A stretch of DNA of 64,000 bases from CAXXOZ01 sp963676435. GTDB taxonomy: Bacteria; Bacillota; Clostridia; Lachnospirales; Lachnospiraceae. The position numbers were made by a program, and so were the translations under genes. The stretch lies in the NCBI GenBank assembly GCA_963676435.2, contig CAXXOZ010000018.1:310001-374000 (forward strand). The letters run 5' to 3'. The notes below the pieces were generated by a model. The model was not told where the DNA came from and ran no database searches. It worked only from the letters and a program-made list of their open reading frames with translations. Shown here piece after piece: positions 16,206 to 25,790 of the stretch (positions are counted from its first letter, which is position 1; each line of letters begins with the position of its first letter).

Positions 16206-16823
16206 ATGGAGAATAAATATATTGATGATGCAATCAAAAACAGAAGGACAGTAAGACAGTTTAGTGAAGTAATACCAGATAAAAAGGATATTGAAGATAT
16301 TATTGAAGCTGGAAGGCTTGCTCCTTATGCAGGACTTGCGAACAAGGGGACAGTTGATTTTAGAAGATTTTTTGTCTTTTCAAGGGAAAGCGAAGAACTG
16401 AAAAAGATTGATGATTTAATAATGCAAAATGTAAAACAAAAAATGGAAGCCTTTGAAAAGAGTGGTAACAAAGCTTTTGAACCAATGCTAAAGGGAATGA
16501 AAATGTTTCTTGAAATGGGTTCGCCTATAGGAAACTCTCCGTGGTATATAATCACGGCAGAGAGAAAAGGTTTTCCACCTAGAGAACAGCAGGCACTTGC
16601 CCATTGTTTAGAAAATATGTGGCTAAAAGCTACTTCTTTGGGACTAGGTTTACAGCTTGTATCAGCTATAAACGATTTACAGGATAACGAAGAGTTCAAT
16701 GAAATCTTAGGTTTAAAAACAGGAGAATTTGCATTCGATTCATGCCTGATAGGGTATCCAAAAACAGAACTTACAGAGAGAATCAGAAAAGAGCCAGAGC
16801 TTTCAATCAAGTGGTTTGAGTGA
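16206..16823 (+). CDS. Nitroreductase-family FMN protein
   Basis: A 205-residue cytoplasmic flavoprotein of the NfsA/FrdR fold, with the N-terminal NRRTVRQFSE FMN-binding motif, LAPYAG, and the C-terminal IGYPKTE. Such enzymes reduce nitroaromatics, quinones or flavins with NAD(P)H. A Shine-Dalgarno (TTGGAGGA) precedes the ATG. The divergent HxlR gene suggests induction by electrophilic or oxidative compounds. The following flavodoxin-like gene begins 65 bases downstream. Confidence 0.85.
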   Translation: MENKYIDDAIKNRRTVRQFSEVIPDKKDIEDIIEAGRLAPYAGLANKGTVDFRRFFVFSRESEELKKIDDLIMQNVKQKMEAFEKSGNKAFEPMLKGMKMFLEMGSPIGNSPWYIITAERKGFPPREQQALAHCLENMWLKATSLGLGLQLVSAINDLQDNEEFNEILGLKTGEFAFDSCLIGYPKTELTERIRKEPELSIKWFE

Positions 16824-16888
16824 AAAAGTGGTTGAAATTATTTTGATAATATTGTACTCTTTAAAAATGAAAATTTAAGGAGATTATT

Positions 16889-17854
16889 ATGAAAAGGATT
16901 GTAGCATTTTCAGCAGGTAAAAGAGGAGGAAATTCAGAAATCTTTGCAAAGGAAGCTCTTTTGGCTGCAGAAAGAAAAGGAGTTGAGGTGGAATTAATCC
17001 GACTTTTTGATTGTGAATTAGAAGCCTGTCTTGGGTGTGATCCTCAACCATGCATGAGTAAAGGTCCTTCTGTTTGTCCGTTAAAGGATGACGGAGAATG
17101 GCTGGTTGAAAAGTTTTTAAATAGCGATGGTTATCTTTTGAGCGCACCAGTATGGTCATTATCACCAAATGCGACAGTGACTGTTTTTAGAGATAGAGTT
17201 TTTGGTCCTAAAATGGATACGGCAGCAGGAGAGTTTTTCGGTGGCAACCCTGAATGGATTGATGGTAGAATTAAAGCAAGACCAGGAGCACTAATTTCAG
17301 TTGGGGGTGCAAGGACAGAGCATTGGACATCATTGGGGCTTCCGACTTTATATACAACAACTTTTTCTGCGCAAACAAATGTAGTGGATCATATGAATGT
17401 AACAGAGGTTTCGGGAAAAGGAATGGCTGTTACAAGAGAAGATTTATTACAAAAAGCTAGAAATATGGGAGAGAATTTAGCATATGCTGTTTTAAACAGT
17501 AATGATGAAAGATGGATGACAGACAATAGATGGCTTGGGGAAGATACTGCTACCGCCTGCCCAGGTTGTCATTTAGACTTAGTTCTTTTCAAGCCAGGTA
17601 CAAAGAAAGTTACTTGTGCTGTTTGTGGTAGAAATGGTGAAATAAGTGTTTTGGAGGGTGAGATTGTTATAAGTTTTCCAGAAGGAGACAAAGATGACAG
17701 ACTAACTCCAGAAGGAAAAGTTACTCATATTAAAGAAATAATTCAGGTTGATAGGGAAAGATATTCTCCTAATATTGAGATGATAAGAGAGAAAATGAAA
17801 TTTTATAATGAACTGAATTATATGATTCAAAAACCACCATCAAAGACAAAGTAA
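16889..17854 (+). CDS. NAD(P)H-dependent FMN reductase/flavodoxin-like protein with rubredoxin-type zinc ribbon
   Basis: A 321-residue protein. Residues ~1-200 are an iron-sulfur-flavoprotein-like flavodoxin fold (FSAGKRGGNSEIFAKEAL, then CLGCDPQPCMSKGPSVCPLKDD and LLSAPVWSLSPNA). Residues ~225-260 have two CxxC knuckles (CPGCHLDL, CAVCGRNG) that resemble a rubredoxin-like or zinc-ribbon metal site. It probably moves electrons through FMN and a metal centre. RBS AAGGAG. A possible own promoter (TTGAAA 16832-16837, TACTCT 16855-16860) lies upstream. Partner and substrate are unknown. Confidence 0.7.
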   Translation: MKRIVAFSAGKRGGNSEIFAKEALLAAERKGVEVELIRLFDCELEACLGCDPQPCMSKGPSVCPLKDDGEWLVEKFLNSDGYLLSAPVWSLSPNATVTVFRDRVFGPKMDTAAGEFFGGNPEWIDGRIKARPGALISVGGARTEHWTSLGLPTLYTTTFSAQTNVVDHMNVTEVSGKGMAVTREDLLQKARNMGENLAYAVLNSNDERWMTDNRWLGEDTATACPGCHLDLVLFKPGTKKVTCAVCGRNGEISVLEGEIVISFPEGDKDDRLTPEGKVTHIKEIIQVDRERYSPNIEMIREKMKFYNELNYMIQKPPSKTK

Positions 17855-17924
17855 TATAAAAGTGCACAAAAAACCTGAACAGTAATTATTAAAAATGCAT
17901 AATGAAAAATTAATTTATATAAAA

Positions 17925-17988
17925 TATAATGTAAGTGTAAGTAAAACTAGAACTTACATTATTTTTCAATAAAAATGTAAGCGCTTAC
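17925..17988 (+). promoter_or_regulatory. Promoter/operator region of the sulfatase operon with LacI/CcpA-type dyad
   Basis: A perfect TATAAT occurs at 17925-17930. It is followed by an inverted repeat (aatgtaagt 17928-17936, acttacatt 17952-17960) and then a perfect 12-bp palindrome gtaagcgcttac (17977-17988). The palindrome, within TGTAAGCGCTTACT, matches the central CG-centred operator of LacI/GalR regulators and resembles a CcpA cre site. The operon's own LacI gene (22267) is a likely ligand. Promoter assignment is inference. Confidence 0.6.
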
Positions 17989-18020
17989 TAAAATATATTA
18001 TTGTAAGATAAGGAGATACA

Positions 18021-19613
18021 ATGAAGCCCAATATAATAATTTTTAACCCAGATCAGATGCGCGCTGATGCGCTAAAGCACTTAGGAAACGAAGCGGCTAT
18101 AATGCCAAATATAGATAATATTGCATTAAATGAAGGAGTATCTTTTAGAAATGCTTTTTGTCAAAACCCTGTGTGTGTACCAAGTCGTTGTAGCTTTTTA
18201 ACAGGCCTTTATCCACATGTAAATGGACACAGGACGATGGCTCACATGCTTCAGGAGAATGAATCATCGCTCTTAAAAGAGCTGAAAAGTAACGGATATG
18301 ATGTATGGATGAATCCAAGGAATGATTTTCTACCTGCTCAAATAGAAGGGGTTTTTGATAAACATGCTACTGAGACCTTTTATGGAGGAGATGTGAAAGA
18401 TGCGCCTGGAGCAAAAAATCCAGGAATTAGAGGAGATTTAAAATCAAGTAACTTTTATTCATTTTATTTTGGTGAACTAGAAGTTGATGAAAACGGTAAA
18501 AACTATACAATTGATGATGAGTCAGTAGATAAAGCAATAGAGAAAATAAAAGATAAAGATGAGAATCAGCCTTTCTGTATGTTTTTAGGACTACAACTTC
18601 CGCATCCACCTTATCAGGTAGAAGAACCTTATTTTAGTGCAATAGACAAGTCAAAGTTAAAAAAGAGGATAACTATTGATGGAAATTATAGAGGAAAACC
18701 ATCGATATTAAAAAAAATAGCCAAAGAACAACACCTTGAAGGCTTATCAGAAAATGAATGGGATGATATAAGGGCATGTTATTTAGGTATGTGTATGAAA
18801 GTGGATTATCTTTTTGGAAAACTAGTAGATACATTAAAAGAACAGGGGATATATGACAATACTGCGATTTTCTTTTTCAGTGATCATGGAGATTATACAG
18901 GAGATTATGGAATTGCTGAAAAAACACAAAACACTTTTGAAGACTGTCTTGTAAATGTTCCTTTTCTTATTAAACCACCAAAGGGAATAGATTTTGAACC
19001 TGGGGTAAATAACAGCATGGTCGAGTTGGTTGACTTTTATGCAACAGTAATGGATATGTGTGATATAAAGCCTGATCATTCACAATTTGGTAAAAGTTTA
19101 GTGCCGATTTTAAATAATAGTAAAAATAAACATAGAGATTATGTGTTTGCAGAAGGTGGAAGATTAAAAGGTGAAATTCATTGTGATGAATCAAATGGTA
19201 AAGAACCACATCCATATAATCCATATTATCCTAGACAGATTGTTCAAAAAGACGATATAGCTCATACAAAAGCAACAATGATTAGAAGTGAAAGTTATAA
19301 ATATATAAAACGTCTATATGAGCAGGATGAATTTTATGATTTGGTAAAAGATCCACTAGAGCTTTCAAATCAGATAGAAAATGAGGATTATAAAAATGAA
19401 ATAGTGGAAATGAAAATGGAAATGCTAAAGTGGTATCAGGAAACATGCGATGTAGTTCCGTTTCACCAGGATGAAAGATTTAACTATGATATGAAATGGA
19501 ATAGAGTAAAGCTGAATGTACCGCCAGGTCAGGAAGAATTAGTTCAGCAGAAAATAAAAGATGGAATGGACATGTTCCAATTAATCGAATGGGTAAAAAG
19601 ATTAGAAAGGTAA
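18021..19613 (+). CDS. Sulfatase, Cys-type
   Basis: A 530-residue alkaline-phosphatase-superfamily hydrolase. CVPSR at 52-56 is the formylglycine motif, and Cys52 would be converted to the catalytic formylglycine by the anSME gene of this operon. Metal-binding residues are visible in IIFNPDQMRAD and FFFSDHGDYTGDYG. There is no signal peptide, so it should act in the cytoplasm on an imported sulfate ester. Length and motifs fit choline-sulfatase/iduronate-sulfatase-like members, but the substrate cannot be assigned. RBS AAGGAG. The next sulfatase starts seven bases downstream. Confidence 0.85.
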   Translation: MKPNIIIFNPDQMRADALKHLGNEAAIMPNIDNIALNEGVSFRNAFCQNPVCVPSRCSFLTGLYPHVNGHRTMAHMLQENESSLLKELKSNGYDVWMNPRNDFLPAQIEGVFDKHATETFYGGDVKDAPGAKNPGIRGDLKSSNFYSFYFGELEVDENGKNYTIDDESVDKAIEKIKDKDENQPFCMFLGLQLPHPPYQVEEPYFSAIDKSKLKKRITIDGNYRGKPSILKKIAKEQHLEGLSENEWDDIRACYLGMCMKVDYLFGKLVDTLKEQGIYDNTAIFFFSDHGDYTGDYGIAEKTQNTFEDCLVNVPFLIKPPKGIDFEPGVNNSMVELVDFYATVMDMCDIKPDHSQFGKSLVPILNNSKNKHRDYVFAEGGRLKGEIHCDESNGKEPHPYNPYYPRQIVQKDDIAHTKATMIRSESYKYIKRLYEQDEFYDLVKDPLELSNQIENEDYKNEIVEMKMEMLKWYQETCDVVPFHQDERFNYDMKWNRVKLNVPPGQEELVQQKIKDGMDMFQLIEWVKRLER

Positions 19614-19620
19614 AGTCGAT

Positions 19621-21117
19621 ATGAAAGCAATAATGATAATGTATGATTCACTAAATAGGCATCTTCTTCCAAATTATGGATGTGAGTTAATGAAAATGCC
19701 AAACTTTAAAAGGCTAGGAGAAAAAACTGTTACATTTGATACATGTTATGTAGGAAGTATGCCGTGCATGCCAGCAAGAAGAGAAATTCACACAGGAAGA
19801 TATAACTTTCTACATAGATCTTGGGGACCGTTAGAACCATTTGATGATTCAATGCCAGAAATATTAAAAAATAATGGTGTTCATTCACACCTTTCAACAG
19901 ATCATTACCATTACTTTGAAGACGGCGGAGCTACATACCACAACAGATATAGTACATGGAACGGCTTTAGAGGTCAGGAAGGAGATTTTTGGAAGGGTTC
20001 AATAAAAATGCCTGAGGCTTCACAGATTCTGGGACTTAAAAATATATTTCCTGAACAGTTTAGAAAGCGCAGGGAACATACAGGAAAACAGGATATGTAC
20101 AACAGAACTTTTATGGAAAATGAAGAAGACTTTCCTCAGGCAAAAACTTTTGCGGATGGGATTGAGTTTATTAATACAAATCTGTATGAAGATAACTGGT
20201 TTGTTCAAATTGAAACTTTTGATCCACATGAACCTTTCTTTTCACCAGACAGCTATCAGGAAATGTATTTTGACCCTGATAAGCCGTTCCCGGTAGAAGA
20301 CTGGCCACCATATTCTAGAGTTTCAGAAGACGAAGAGACGATAGAAAATATGAAGAAGAAATATTATGCACTGGCTACAATGTGTGATAACTATTTAGGC
20401 AAAGTATTAGACTTGATGGATGAAAAAGATATGTGGAAAGATACTATGCTTATAGTAAATACTGATCATGGTTTTCTTTTAGGAGAACATGGATGGTGGG
20501 CAAAATCTATTATGCCACTGTATGAAGAAATCGCTCATACACCTTTATTTATATGGGACCCAAGATGTGGGGTGAAAAATGAAAGAAGAAAAGCACTTGT
20601 TCAGACAATAGACATTGCACCAACTATTCTTGATTTTTTTGATCTTCCAATACCAAAGGACATGCAGGGGGAATCTTTAAAAGAAACTATAAAGAATGAT
20701 AAAAAAGTAAGAGATTATGCTCTATTTGGATACCATTCACATTATATTAATATTACTGATGGGAAATATATTTACATGAGAGCAGATATATACGATAATG
20801 GAGGAGATTCGTTTGAGTATACTTTAATGCCTTGCCATATGGGAGAAATGTTTAAACCAAAGGAATTTGAAAATATGGAGTTAAATGAACCATTTAGTTT
20901 TACAAAAGATTGTAAGGTCATGAAAATACCTGCTTTTTCTTATATGAACGGAACAAGCAAAAAATTCGGGAATCTTTTATATAATGTTTCTGATGATCCT
21001 TTTCAGGAAAGTCCTTTGGAACTGCCTGAAATTGAAGAGATGATGATTGAAAAGATGAGAGAGCTTATGAAATCCTCTGATGCACCTAAGGAACAGTTTG
21101 AAAGAGTAGGAATATAA
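19621..21117 (+). CDS. Sulfatase, Cys-type (second of pair)
   Basis: A 498-residue sulfatase-family protein beginning MKAIMIMYDSLNRHLLPNYG. The formylglycine motif is CMPAR at 49-53 (Cys49), and the metal/phosphate-site motif is VNTDHGFLLGEHGWW. No signal peptide is present, so it is cytoplasmic like its neighbour. It is related to but clearly distinct from the upstream sulfatase, suggesting sequential removal of two sulfate groups or two substrates. It is followed 15 bases later by the sulfatase-maturating enzyme. Confidence 0.85.
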   Translation: MKAIMIMYDSLNRHLLPNYGCELMKMPNFKRLGEKTVTFDTCYVGSMPCMPARREIHTGRYNFLHRSWGPLEPFDDSMPEILKNNGVHSHLSTDHYHYFEDGGATYHNRYSTWNGFRGQEGDFWKGSIKMPEASQILGLKNIFPEQFRKRREHTGKQDMYNRTFMENEEDFPQAKTFADGIEFINTNLYEDNWFVQIETFDPHEPFFSPDSYQEMYFDPDKPFPVEDWPPYSRVSEDEETIENMKKKYYALATMCDNYLGKVLDLMDEKDMWKDTMLIVNTDHGFLLGEHGWWAKSIMPLYEEIAHTPLFIWDPRCGVKNERRKALVQTIDIAPTILDFFDLPIPKDMQGESLKETIKNDKKVRDYALFGYHSHYINITDGKYIYMRADIYDNGGDSFEYTLMPCHMGEMFKPKEFENMELNEPFSFTKDCKVMKIPAFSYMNGTSKKFGNLLYNVSDDPFQESPLELPEIEEMMIEKMRELMKSSDAPKEQFERVGI

Positions 21118-21132
21118 AAACAGGAGTTAAAT

Positions 21133-22260
21133 ATGCCACCAGTAAATTTATTAATTAAACCAGCATCAGGAAACTGCAATATGACTTGTGATTATTGTTT
21201 TTATTGTGACGAAGCAAGGAATAGAGAAAAAGAATCATATGGTTTCATGTCAGAAAAAACTTTGAAAAATGTAATTCGTAAATCCATACTTGGAGCAGAA
21301 GGTTTTTGCACCCTGGCATTTCAGGGAGGAGAGCCAACTTTGGTTGGGCTAGATTTTTATAAAAAAGTAATAGAGTTTGTAGAACAATATAACAAAAATA
21401 ACATTAGAATAAATTATGCCCTACAAACTAATGGTTATATTATAAATGAAGAGTGGTGTGAGTTTTTTAAAGAAAATAATTTTTTAGTTGGGTTGTCTAT
21501 AGATGGTGTAAAAGAAACACATGATATATATAGACATGGAAAAGAAACAGAAAGTACATATGAGAAAGTGAAAAAAGCAGCAGGACTTTTCGACAAATAT
21601 GGAGTTGAGTACAATATACTTACGGTTGTTAATAATATTACTGGAAAGAGAATAAAAGAAATATATCATGATTATAAATCCAGAAATTGGAATTATCAGC
21701 AATATATTACATGTCTTGATCCAATTATGGAAGAGAGAGGTAAACAAAAGTACTCCCTTAAACCTCTTGAATATGGTGAATTTTTAGTTGAATTATTTGA
21801 TTTGTGGTATAGTGATTTATCGAAAAATCAACAACCATATATAAGACAATTTGAAAACTATGTTATGATTCAAATGGGATATTTAGCAGAATCATGTGAG
21901 CAAAGAGGAACCTGTCAAATTCAAAATGTAGTAGAAGCTGATGGTAGTGTATATCCTTGTGACTTTTTTGCTCTTGATGAATATCTTATAGGAAACTTTA
22001 ATGAGAATTCAATAAAGGAAATTTATGAAAAGCGAAATAGAATAGAATTTGTCGAAAAATCAAAGCAAATCAGCAATGTTTGTAAAGCCTGCAAATATTT
22101 TTCGATTTGCAAGAATGGGTGTCAAAGAAGCAGGATTTATTATGAAAATGAAAACGGTTACCGAAACTATTTTTGCGAAGGTTATAAAATGTTTTTTGAA
22201 AACTGTCTATCAAAAATCAATGAAATCGCTAAACAAATAAAAAGTATGAGAGGATACTAA
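21133..22260 (+). CDS. Anaerobic sulfatase-maturating enzyme (radical SAM, SPASM domain)
   Basis: A 375-residue radical SAM enzyme. CxxxCxxC is at Cys15, Cys19 and Cys22 (GNCNMTCDYCFYC), with FQGGEPTLVG as the SAM-binding motif. The C-terminal SPASM region has the usual cysteines (CEQRGTCQIQNVVEADGSVYPCDFFALDEY and CKACKYFSICKNGC). It oxidises the Cys of sulfatase motifs to formylglycine without oxygen. Position directly after two Cys-type sulfatases supports that role. RBS AGGAG. Confidence 0.92.
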   Translation: MPPVNLLIKPASGNCNMTCDYCFYCDEARNREKESYGFMSEKTLKNVIRKSILGAEGFCTLAFQGGEPTLVGLDFYKKVIEFVEQYNKNNIRINYALQTNGYIINEEWCEFFKENNFLVGLSIDGVKETHDIYRHGKETESTYEKVKKAAGLFDKYGVEYNILTVVNNITGKRIKEIYHDYKSRNWNYQQYITCLDPIMEERGKQKYSLKPLEYGEFLVELFDLWYSDLSKNQQPYIRQFENYVMIQMGYLAESCEQRGTCQIQNVVEADGSVYPCDFFALDEYLIGNFNENSIKEIYEKRNRIEFVEKSKQISNVCKACKYFSICKNGCQRSRIYYENENGYRNYFCEGYKMFFENCLSKINEIAKQIKSMRGY

Positions 22261-22266
22261 TCTCAA

Positions 22267-23304
22267 ATGAAGTCAAATGTATCTATTTATGATGTGGCTA
22301 AGGAAGCAGGAGTTTCTATAGCTACAGTTTCAAGAGTTATTAATGGAATAGAAAATGTAAGCGAAAAGAAAAAAGAAATTGTAATGAGTGCAATAAAAAA
22401 ACTTGAGTACGTTCCTAGTGAATCGGCAAGAAGGTTGGCAGGAAACCAGACTGGAATGATAGGTGTTTCTATATCCTTTAGTGGTGTGGAGGGTTCATAT
22501 ATGTTGAACTTTTTAAGAGGAGCGCTAAAGGCACTTGAAGAAACAAATTACAGTATGGTTCTAATTAATGAAAAAGCAGATATGATGGAAGAATTTGATG
22601 AGCCAACTTTTTTAGATTATATAAAAAAGAAAAGTATTGATGCGCTTTTATTGTCGAAAAGGCTATCCTCTTATAATAATAAGGTTCTTGATGATATTAT
22701 CGAAAGTGATTTTAATATTTCCTATTCAGGTGAAATGAGTGAAAAATATTTAAATAGGAAAAATATTTTTTCTATAAATCATAAGCGAGCAGAATTCATT
22801 ATGGATTCTTTGGAATATTTATTTTTAAAAGGTCATACCCAAATATGTATGTATAAGTTTGCGGGAAAAGACCATAAGAGAATACAAAATTCAGCGATAA
22901 AATCTTTTGAAGAAAAGCATGGTAGGGTTTTAAAGATAAAGGAAATAGAAATAGAGCTTAATGGAAATGACTATTTATCAGAATCAGAATTAGAGCTTGC
23001 ATTAAATAATGTTAAAGAAGGATGTACTGCTGTTTTTGCACTAAGTTTGAATATGGCTGTTGAAATTAAAAATTATTTTGAGAAAAAAGGATATAAAATC
23101 CCGAAAGATTTTTCTTTGATGAATATAAACTGGGAAGATAATGACAACATAGAAATTGATAATATTAAAATGTCAGTCTTTGATTTAGGATTTTATGGAA
23201 TGGAGAATCTAGTGAAAAAGTTAAGAGGTGATGAAAATTTATCTAATAAAATGCTTCTTGATTATAGCTTAGTTGAAAAAGGAAGTGTAAGAAACATAAA
23301 TTAG
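22267..23304 (+). CDS. LacI-family transcriptional regulator
   Basis: A 345-residue regulator with the N-terminal HTH and hinge (SIYDVAKEAGVSIATVSRVINGIENVS, SESARRLAG) and a periplasmic-binding-protein-like effector domain. It is the last gene of the sulfatase operon and starts six bases after the anSME stop, with only a poor Shine-Dalgarno, so it probably relies on translational coupling. The CG-centred palindrome at 17977-17988 is its likely operator, giving autoregulation of the operon. Effector: presumably a (sulfated) sugar, inferred. Confidence 0.9.
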   Translation: MKSNVSIYDVAKEAGVSIATVSRVINGIENVSEKKKEIVMSAIKKLEYVPSESARRLAGNQTGMIGVSISFSGVEGSYMLNFLRGALKALEETNYSMVLINEKADMMEEFDEPTFLDYIKKKSIDALLLSKRLSSYNNKVLDDIIESDFNISYSGEMSEKYLNRKNIFSINHKRAEFIMDSLEYLFLKGHTQICMYKFAGKDHKRIQNSAIKSFEEKHGRVLKIKEIEIELNGNDYLSESELELALNNVKEGCTAVFALSLNMAVEIKNYFEKKGYKIPKDFSLMNINWEDNDNIEIDNIKMSVFDLGFYGMENLVKKLRGDENLSNKMLLDYSLVEKGSVRNIN

Positions 23305-23336
23305 AAAATGGCTTTCCGAAAAAGAAAGCCATTTTT
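23305..23336 (+). terminator. Terminator of the sulfatase operon
   Basis: Perfect 12-bp stem (aaaatggctttc / gaaagccatttt) with a 7-base loop and T-run, directly after the LacI stop codon. It lies between convergent genes. Confidence 0.85.
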
Positions 23337-23342
23337 ATAAAA

Positions 23343-23558
23343 TCACAATCTAGATTGTATTTCCTGATCAGTTAGAGCATCCACATATGACCTGGTTAAC
23401 TCTTCTTCTGCTGAACAGTTCTGCATATAATACCAATCCTTGACAGTTTTGGTTATGTATTCATCATCACCTACTATAGGTTCGGGATAAATGGCTACAA
23501 TCTTACCTGTTTCTTTATCTCTTATTCCTATTTTTTTTGCTCCTTCTAACTTACCCAT
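23343..23558 (-). CDS. Small conserved-looking protein downstream of katG (unknown function)
   Basis: A 71-residue acidic protein with no cysteine pair, signal peptide or membrane segment. It begins MGKLEGAKKIGIRDKETGKIVAIYPEP, which looks like a short beta-hairpin domain, and ends with an acidic helix. It starts 16 bases after the katG stop with a strong AGGAGGG site, so it is a real gene in the katG transcript. I do not recognise the family. Its position suggests a role connected with peroxide defence or haem handling, which is inference only. Confidence 0.6.
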   Translation of the reverse strand: MGKLEGAKKIGIRDKETGKIVAIYPEPIVGDDEYITKTVKDWYYMQNCSAEEELTRSYVDALTDQEIQSRL

Positions 23559-23574
23559 TTTTAACCCTCCTGTT

Positions 23575-25770
23575 TTAAGTTATATCAAAGCGATCTGCGT
23601 CCATTACTTTTGTCCATGCCAATATAAAATCATATAAAAATTTATCGAATGCATCTTCGCTTGCATATACCTCGGCAATAGCTCTTAGTTCAGAATTAGA
23701 TCCGAATATTAAATCGACCCTTGTTCCAGTCCAGACAAATTCTCCAGTTTTTCTATCATACCCTGCATAGACATTTTCGTCTTGAACGGTTTTTTTCCAT
23801 TCAGTATTCATGTCTAGTAAGTTTATAAAAAAGTCATTTGTTAGTGTTTCAGGAGTGGCAGTAAATACTCCATGTTTTGTTTTATCGTAATTAATATCTA
23901 ATACTCTTAATCCACCTAAAAGCACAGTAAGTTCAGGTGCTGAAAGGTTTAGTAAAGAAGCTTTATCAATCAATAATTTTTCACCAGGTGCTTTTACACC
24001 AGGTTTAATATAATTTCTAAAACCATCTGCCACTGGTTCTAGAAATCTAAAAGAAACAGTGTCTGTTTGTTTCTCTGTAGTATCTGTCCTTCCAGGAAGG
24101 AATGGAACATGAACATTTTTTCCAGATCTTCTTGCGGCTTCTTCAATAGCAACACAACCTCCTAATACTATTATATCAGCCATTGATACTTCTTTATTTT
24201 CGTCTTGATATTTATTAAATTCTTTTCGGACTTTTTCAAGAGATTTCAAAACTACATTTAAATCTTCAGGTTCATTAACCTGCCATTCGTTTTGAGGTGA
24301 AAGACAGATTCTTGCACCATTAGCACCGCCTCTTTTATCTGAGTTTCTATAAGTTGATGCAGAAGCCCAGGCTGTTTTTACTAGTTGTGAAACTGAAAGG
24401 TTGGTTTGTGAAATGAGTTTTTTAAGTTCGTTTATATCATTATCATTAATTAGCTTATAGTCCCTTTTTGGTATTGGGTCTTGCCAGATTAATTCTTCCT
24501 CTGGAACTTCAGGGCCGAGATATCTGCATATAGGCCCCATGTCTCTATGTGTAAGCTTAAACCATGCCTTTGCAAATGCTAATTCAAATTCCTTAGGATG
24601 TTTTTTGAAATGCTTTGCTATTGGCTCAAAGTCTTTATCATAACGTAAAGAAAGGTCTGCAGTTGTCATCATCGGTCTTACCATTTTACTTGGATCATGT
24701 GCATCTACAACCATGTCCTCTTCATCAACATCCTTTGCTAACCATTGTTTAGCTCCAGCAGGGCTTTCAACTAATTCCCATTCATATTTAAATAAAGTGT
24801 TTAAGTAACCCATATTCCATGTGGTTGGCTGAGCCTTCCATGCTCCTTCTGGACCTCCGCCTATTGTATCTGGACCTTTACCACTATTATAGTCGCTTAA
24901 CCATCCTAGACCTTGAGCTTCAATATCTGCAGCTTCTGGTTCTGGTCCTACATGTTTTGGATCTCCTGCACCATGACACTTTCCAAAAGTATGACCACCG
25001 GCTATTAAAGCTACGGTTTCTTCATCATTCATAGCCATTCGCCTAAATGTTTCTCTGACATCAACACCTGAGCCAACAGGATCAGGATTACCGTTTGGTC
25101 CCTCAGGATTTACATATATAAGTCCCATTTGTACAGCTGCTAAAGGGTTTTCTAAATCTCTTTCTCCAGTATATCTTTCATCTCCAAGCCATTCTGTTTC
25201 AGAACCCCAGTAAACATCTTCTTGAGATTCCCATATATCTTCGCGTCCGCCTCCGAAGCCAAAAGTTTTTAATCCCATTGATTCTAATGCGCAGTTTCCA
25301 GCAAGAATCATTAGATCAGCCCAAGAAATCTGGCGGCCATATTTTTGTTTTATTGGCCATAAAAGCCTTCTGGCTTTATCGAGATTGACATTATCAGGCC
25401 AACTATTCAATGGTGCGAATCTTTGTGAACCTGTAGAGGCACCACCTCTGCCATCACTTACACGATAGGTTCCAGCACTGTGCCAAGCCATTCTTATAAA
25501 AAGGGGACCATAGTGCCCGTAGTCTGCAGGCCACCAGTCCTGTGAATCAGTCATTAGTTTATATAAGTCTTCTTTAATACTTTTTAAATCTAGTTTTTTA
25601 AATTCCTCTGCATAATCGAATTCATCACCCATTGGGTTTGATAGGTTTGAATTTTGTCTTAAAATCTTTAAGTTTAATTGGTTAGGCCACCAGTCTTTAT
25701 TAGATGTGCCATCACCTGAAATAGAACTTTTAGTTTTGCCTGTTACTGGGCATTTGATTTCATCTTGCAT
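23575..25770 (-). CDS. katG: Catalase-peroxidase
   Basis: A 731-residue haem enzyme with two homologous halves, the usual KatG length. The distal site RMAWHSAGTYR, the proximal haem ligand in ALIAGGHTFGKCHGAG, and IYVNPEGPNGNPDP, which contains the Tyr of the Met-Tyr-Trp adduct, are all present. It breaks down hydrogen peroxide in the cytoplasm. The start follows AAAGGAGG. A PerR-like box lies upstream. KatG in an obligate anaerobe usually signals exposure to transient oxygen. Confidence 0.95.
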   Translation of the reverse strand: MQDEIKCPVTGKTKSSISGDGTSNKDWWPNQLNLKILRQNSNLSNPMGDEFDYAEEFKKLDLKSIKEDLYKLMTDSQDWWPADYGHYGPLFIRMAWHSAGTYRVSDGRGGASTGSQRFAPLNSWPDNVNLDKARRLLWPIKQKYGRQISWADLMILAGNCALESMGLKTFGFGGGREDIWESQEDVYWGSETEWLGDERYTGERDLENPLAAVQMGLIYVNPEGPNGNPDPVGSGVDVRETFRRMAMNDEETVALIAGGHTFGKCHGAGDPKHVGPEPEAADIEAQGLGWLSDYNSGKGPDTIGGGPEGAWKAQPTTWNMGYLNTLFKYEWELVESPAGAKQWLAKDVDEEDMVVDAHDPSKMVRPMMTTADLSLRYDKDFEPIAKHFKKHPKEFELAFAKAWFKLTHRDMGPICRYLGPEVPEEELIWQDPIPKRDYKLINDNDINELKKLISQTNLSVSQLVKTAWASASTYRNSDKRGGANGARICLSPQNEWQVNEPEDLNVVLKSLEKVRKEFNKYQDENKEVSMADIIVLGGCVAIEEAARRSGKNVHVPFLPGRTDTTEKQTDTVSFRFLEPVADGFRNYIKPGVKAPGEKLLIDKASLLNLSAPELTVLLGGLRVLDINYDKTKHGVFTATPETLTNDFFINLLDMNTEWKKTVQDENVYAGYDRKTGEFVWTGTRVDLIFGSNSELRAIAEVYASEDAFDKFLYDFILAWTKVMDADRFDIT

Positions 25771-25790
25771 TTTATCCTCCTTTAAATTAC

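Noticed and set aside
17977..17988. Assigning the palindrome solely to CcpA
   Set aside because: The site equally fits the LacI regulator encoded in the same operon, and sequence alone cannot choose, so it is reported as a LacI/CcpA-type dyad.
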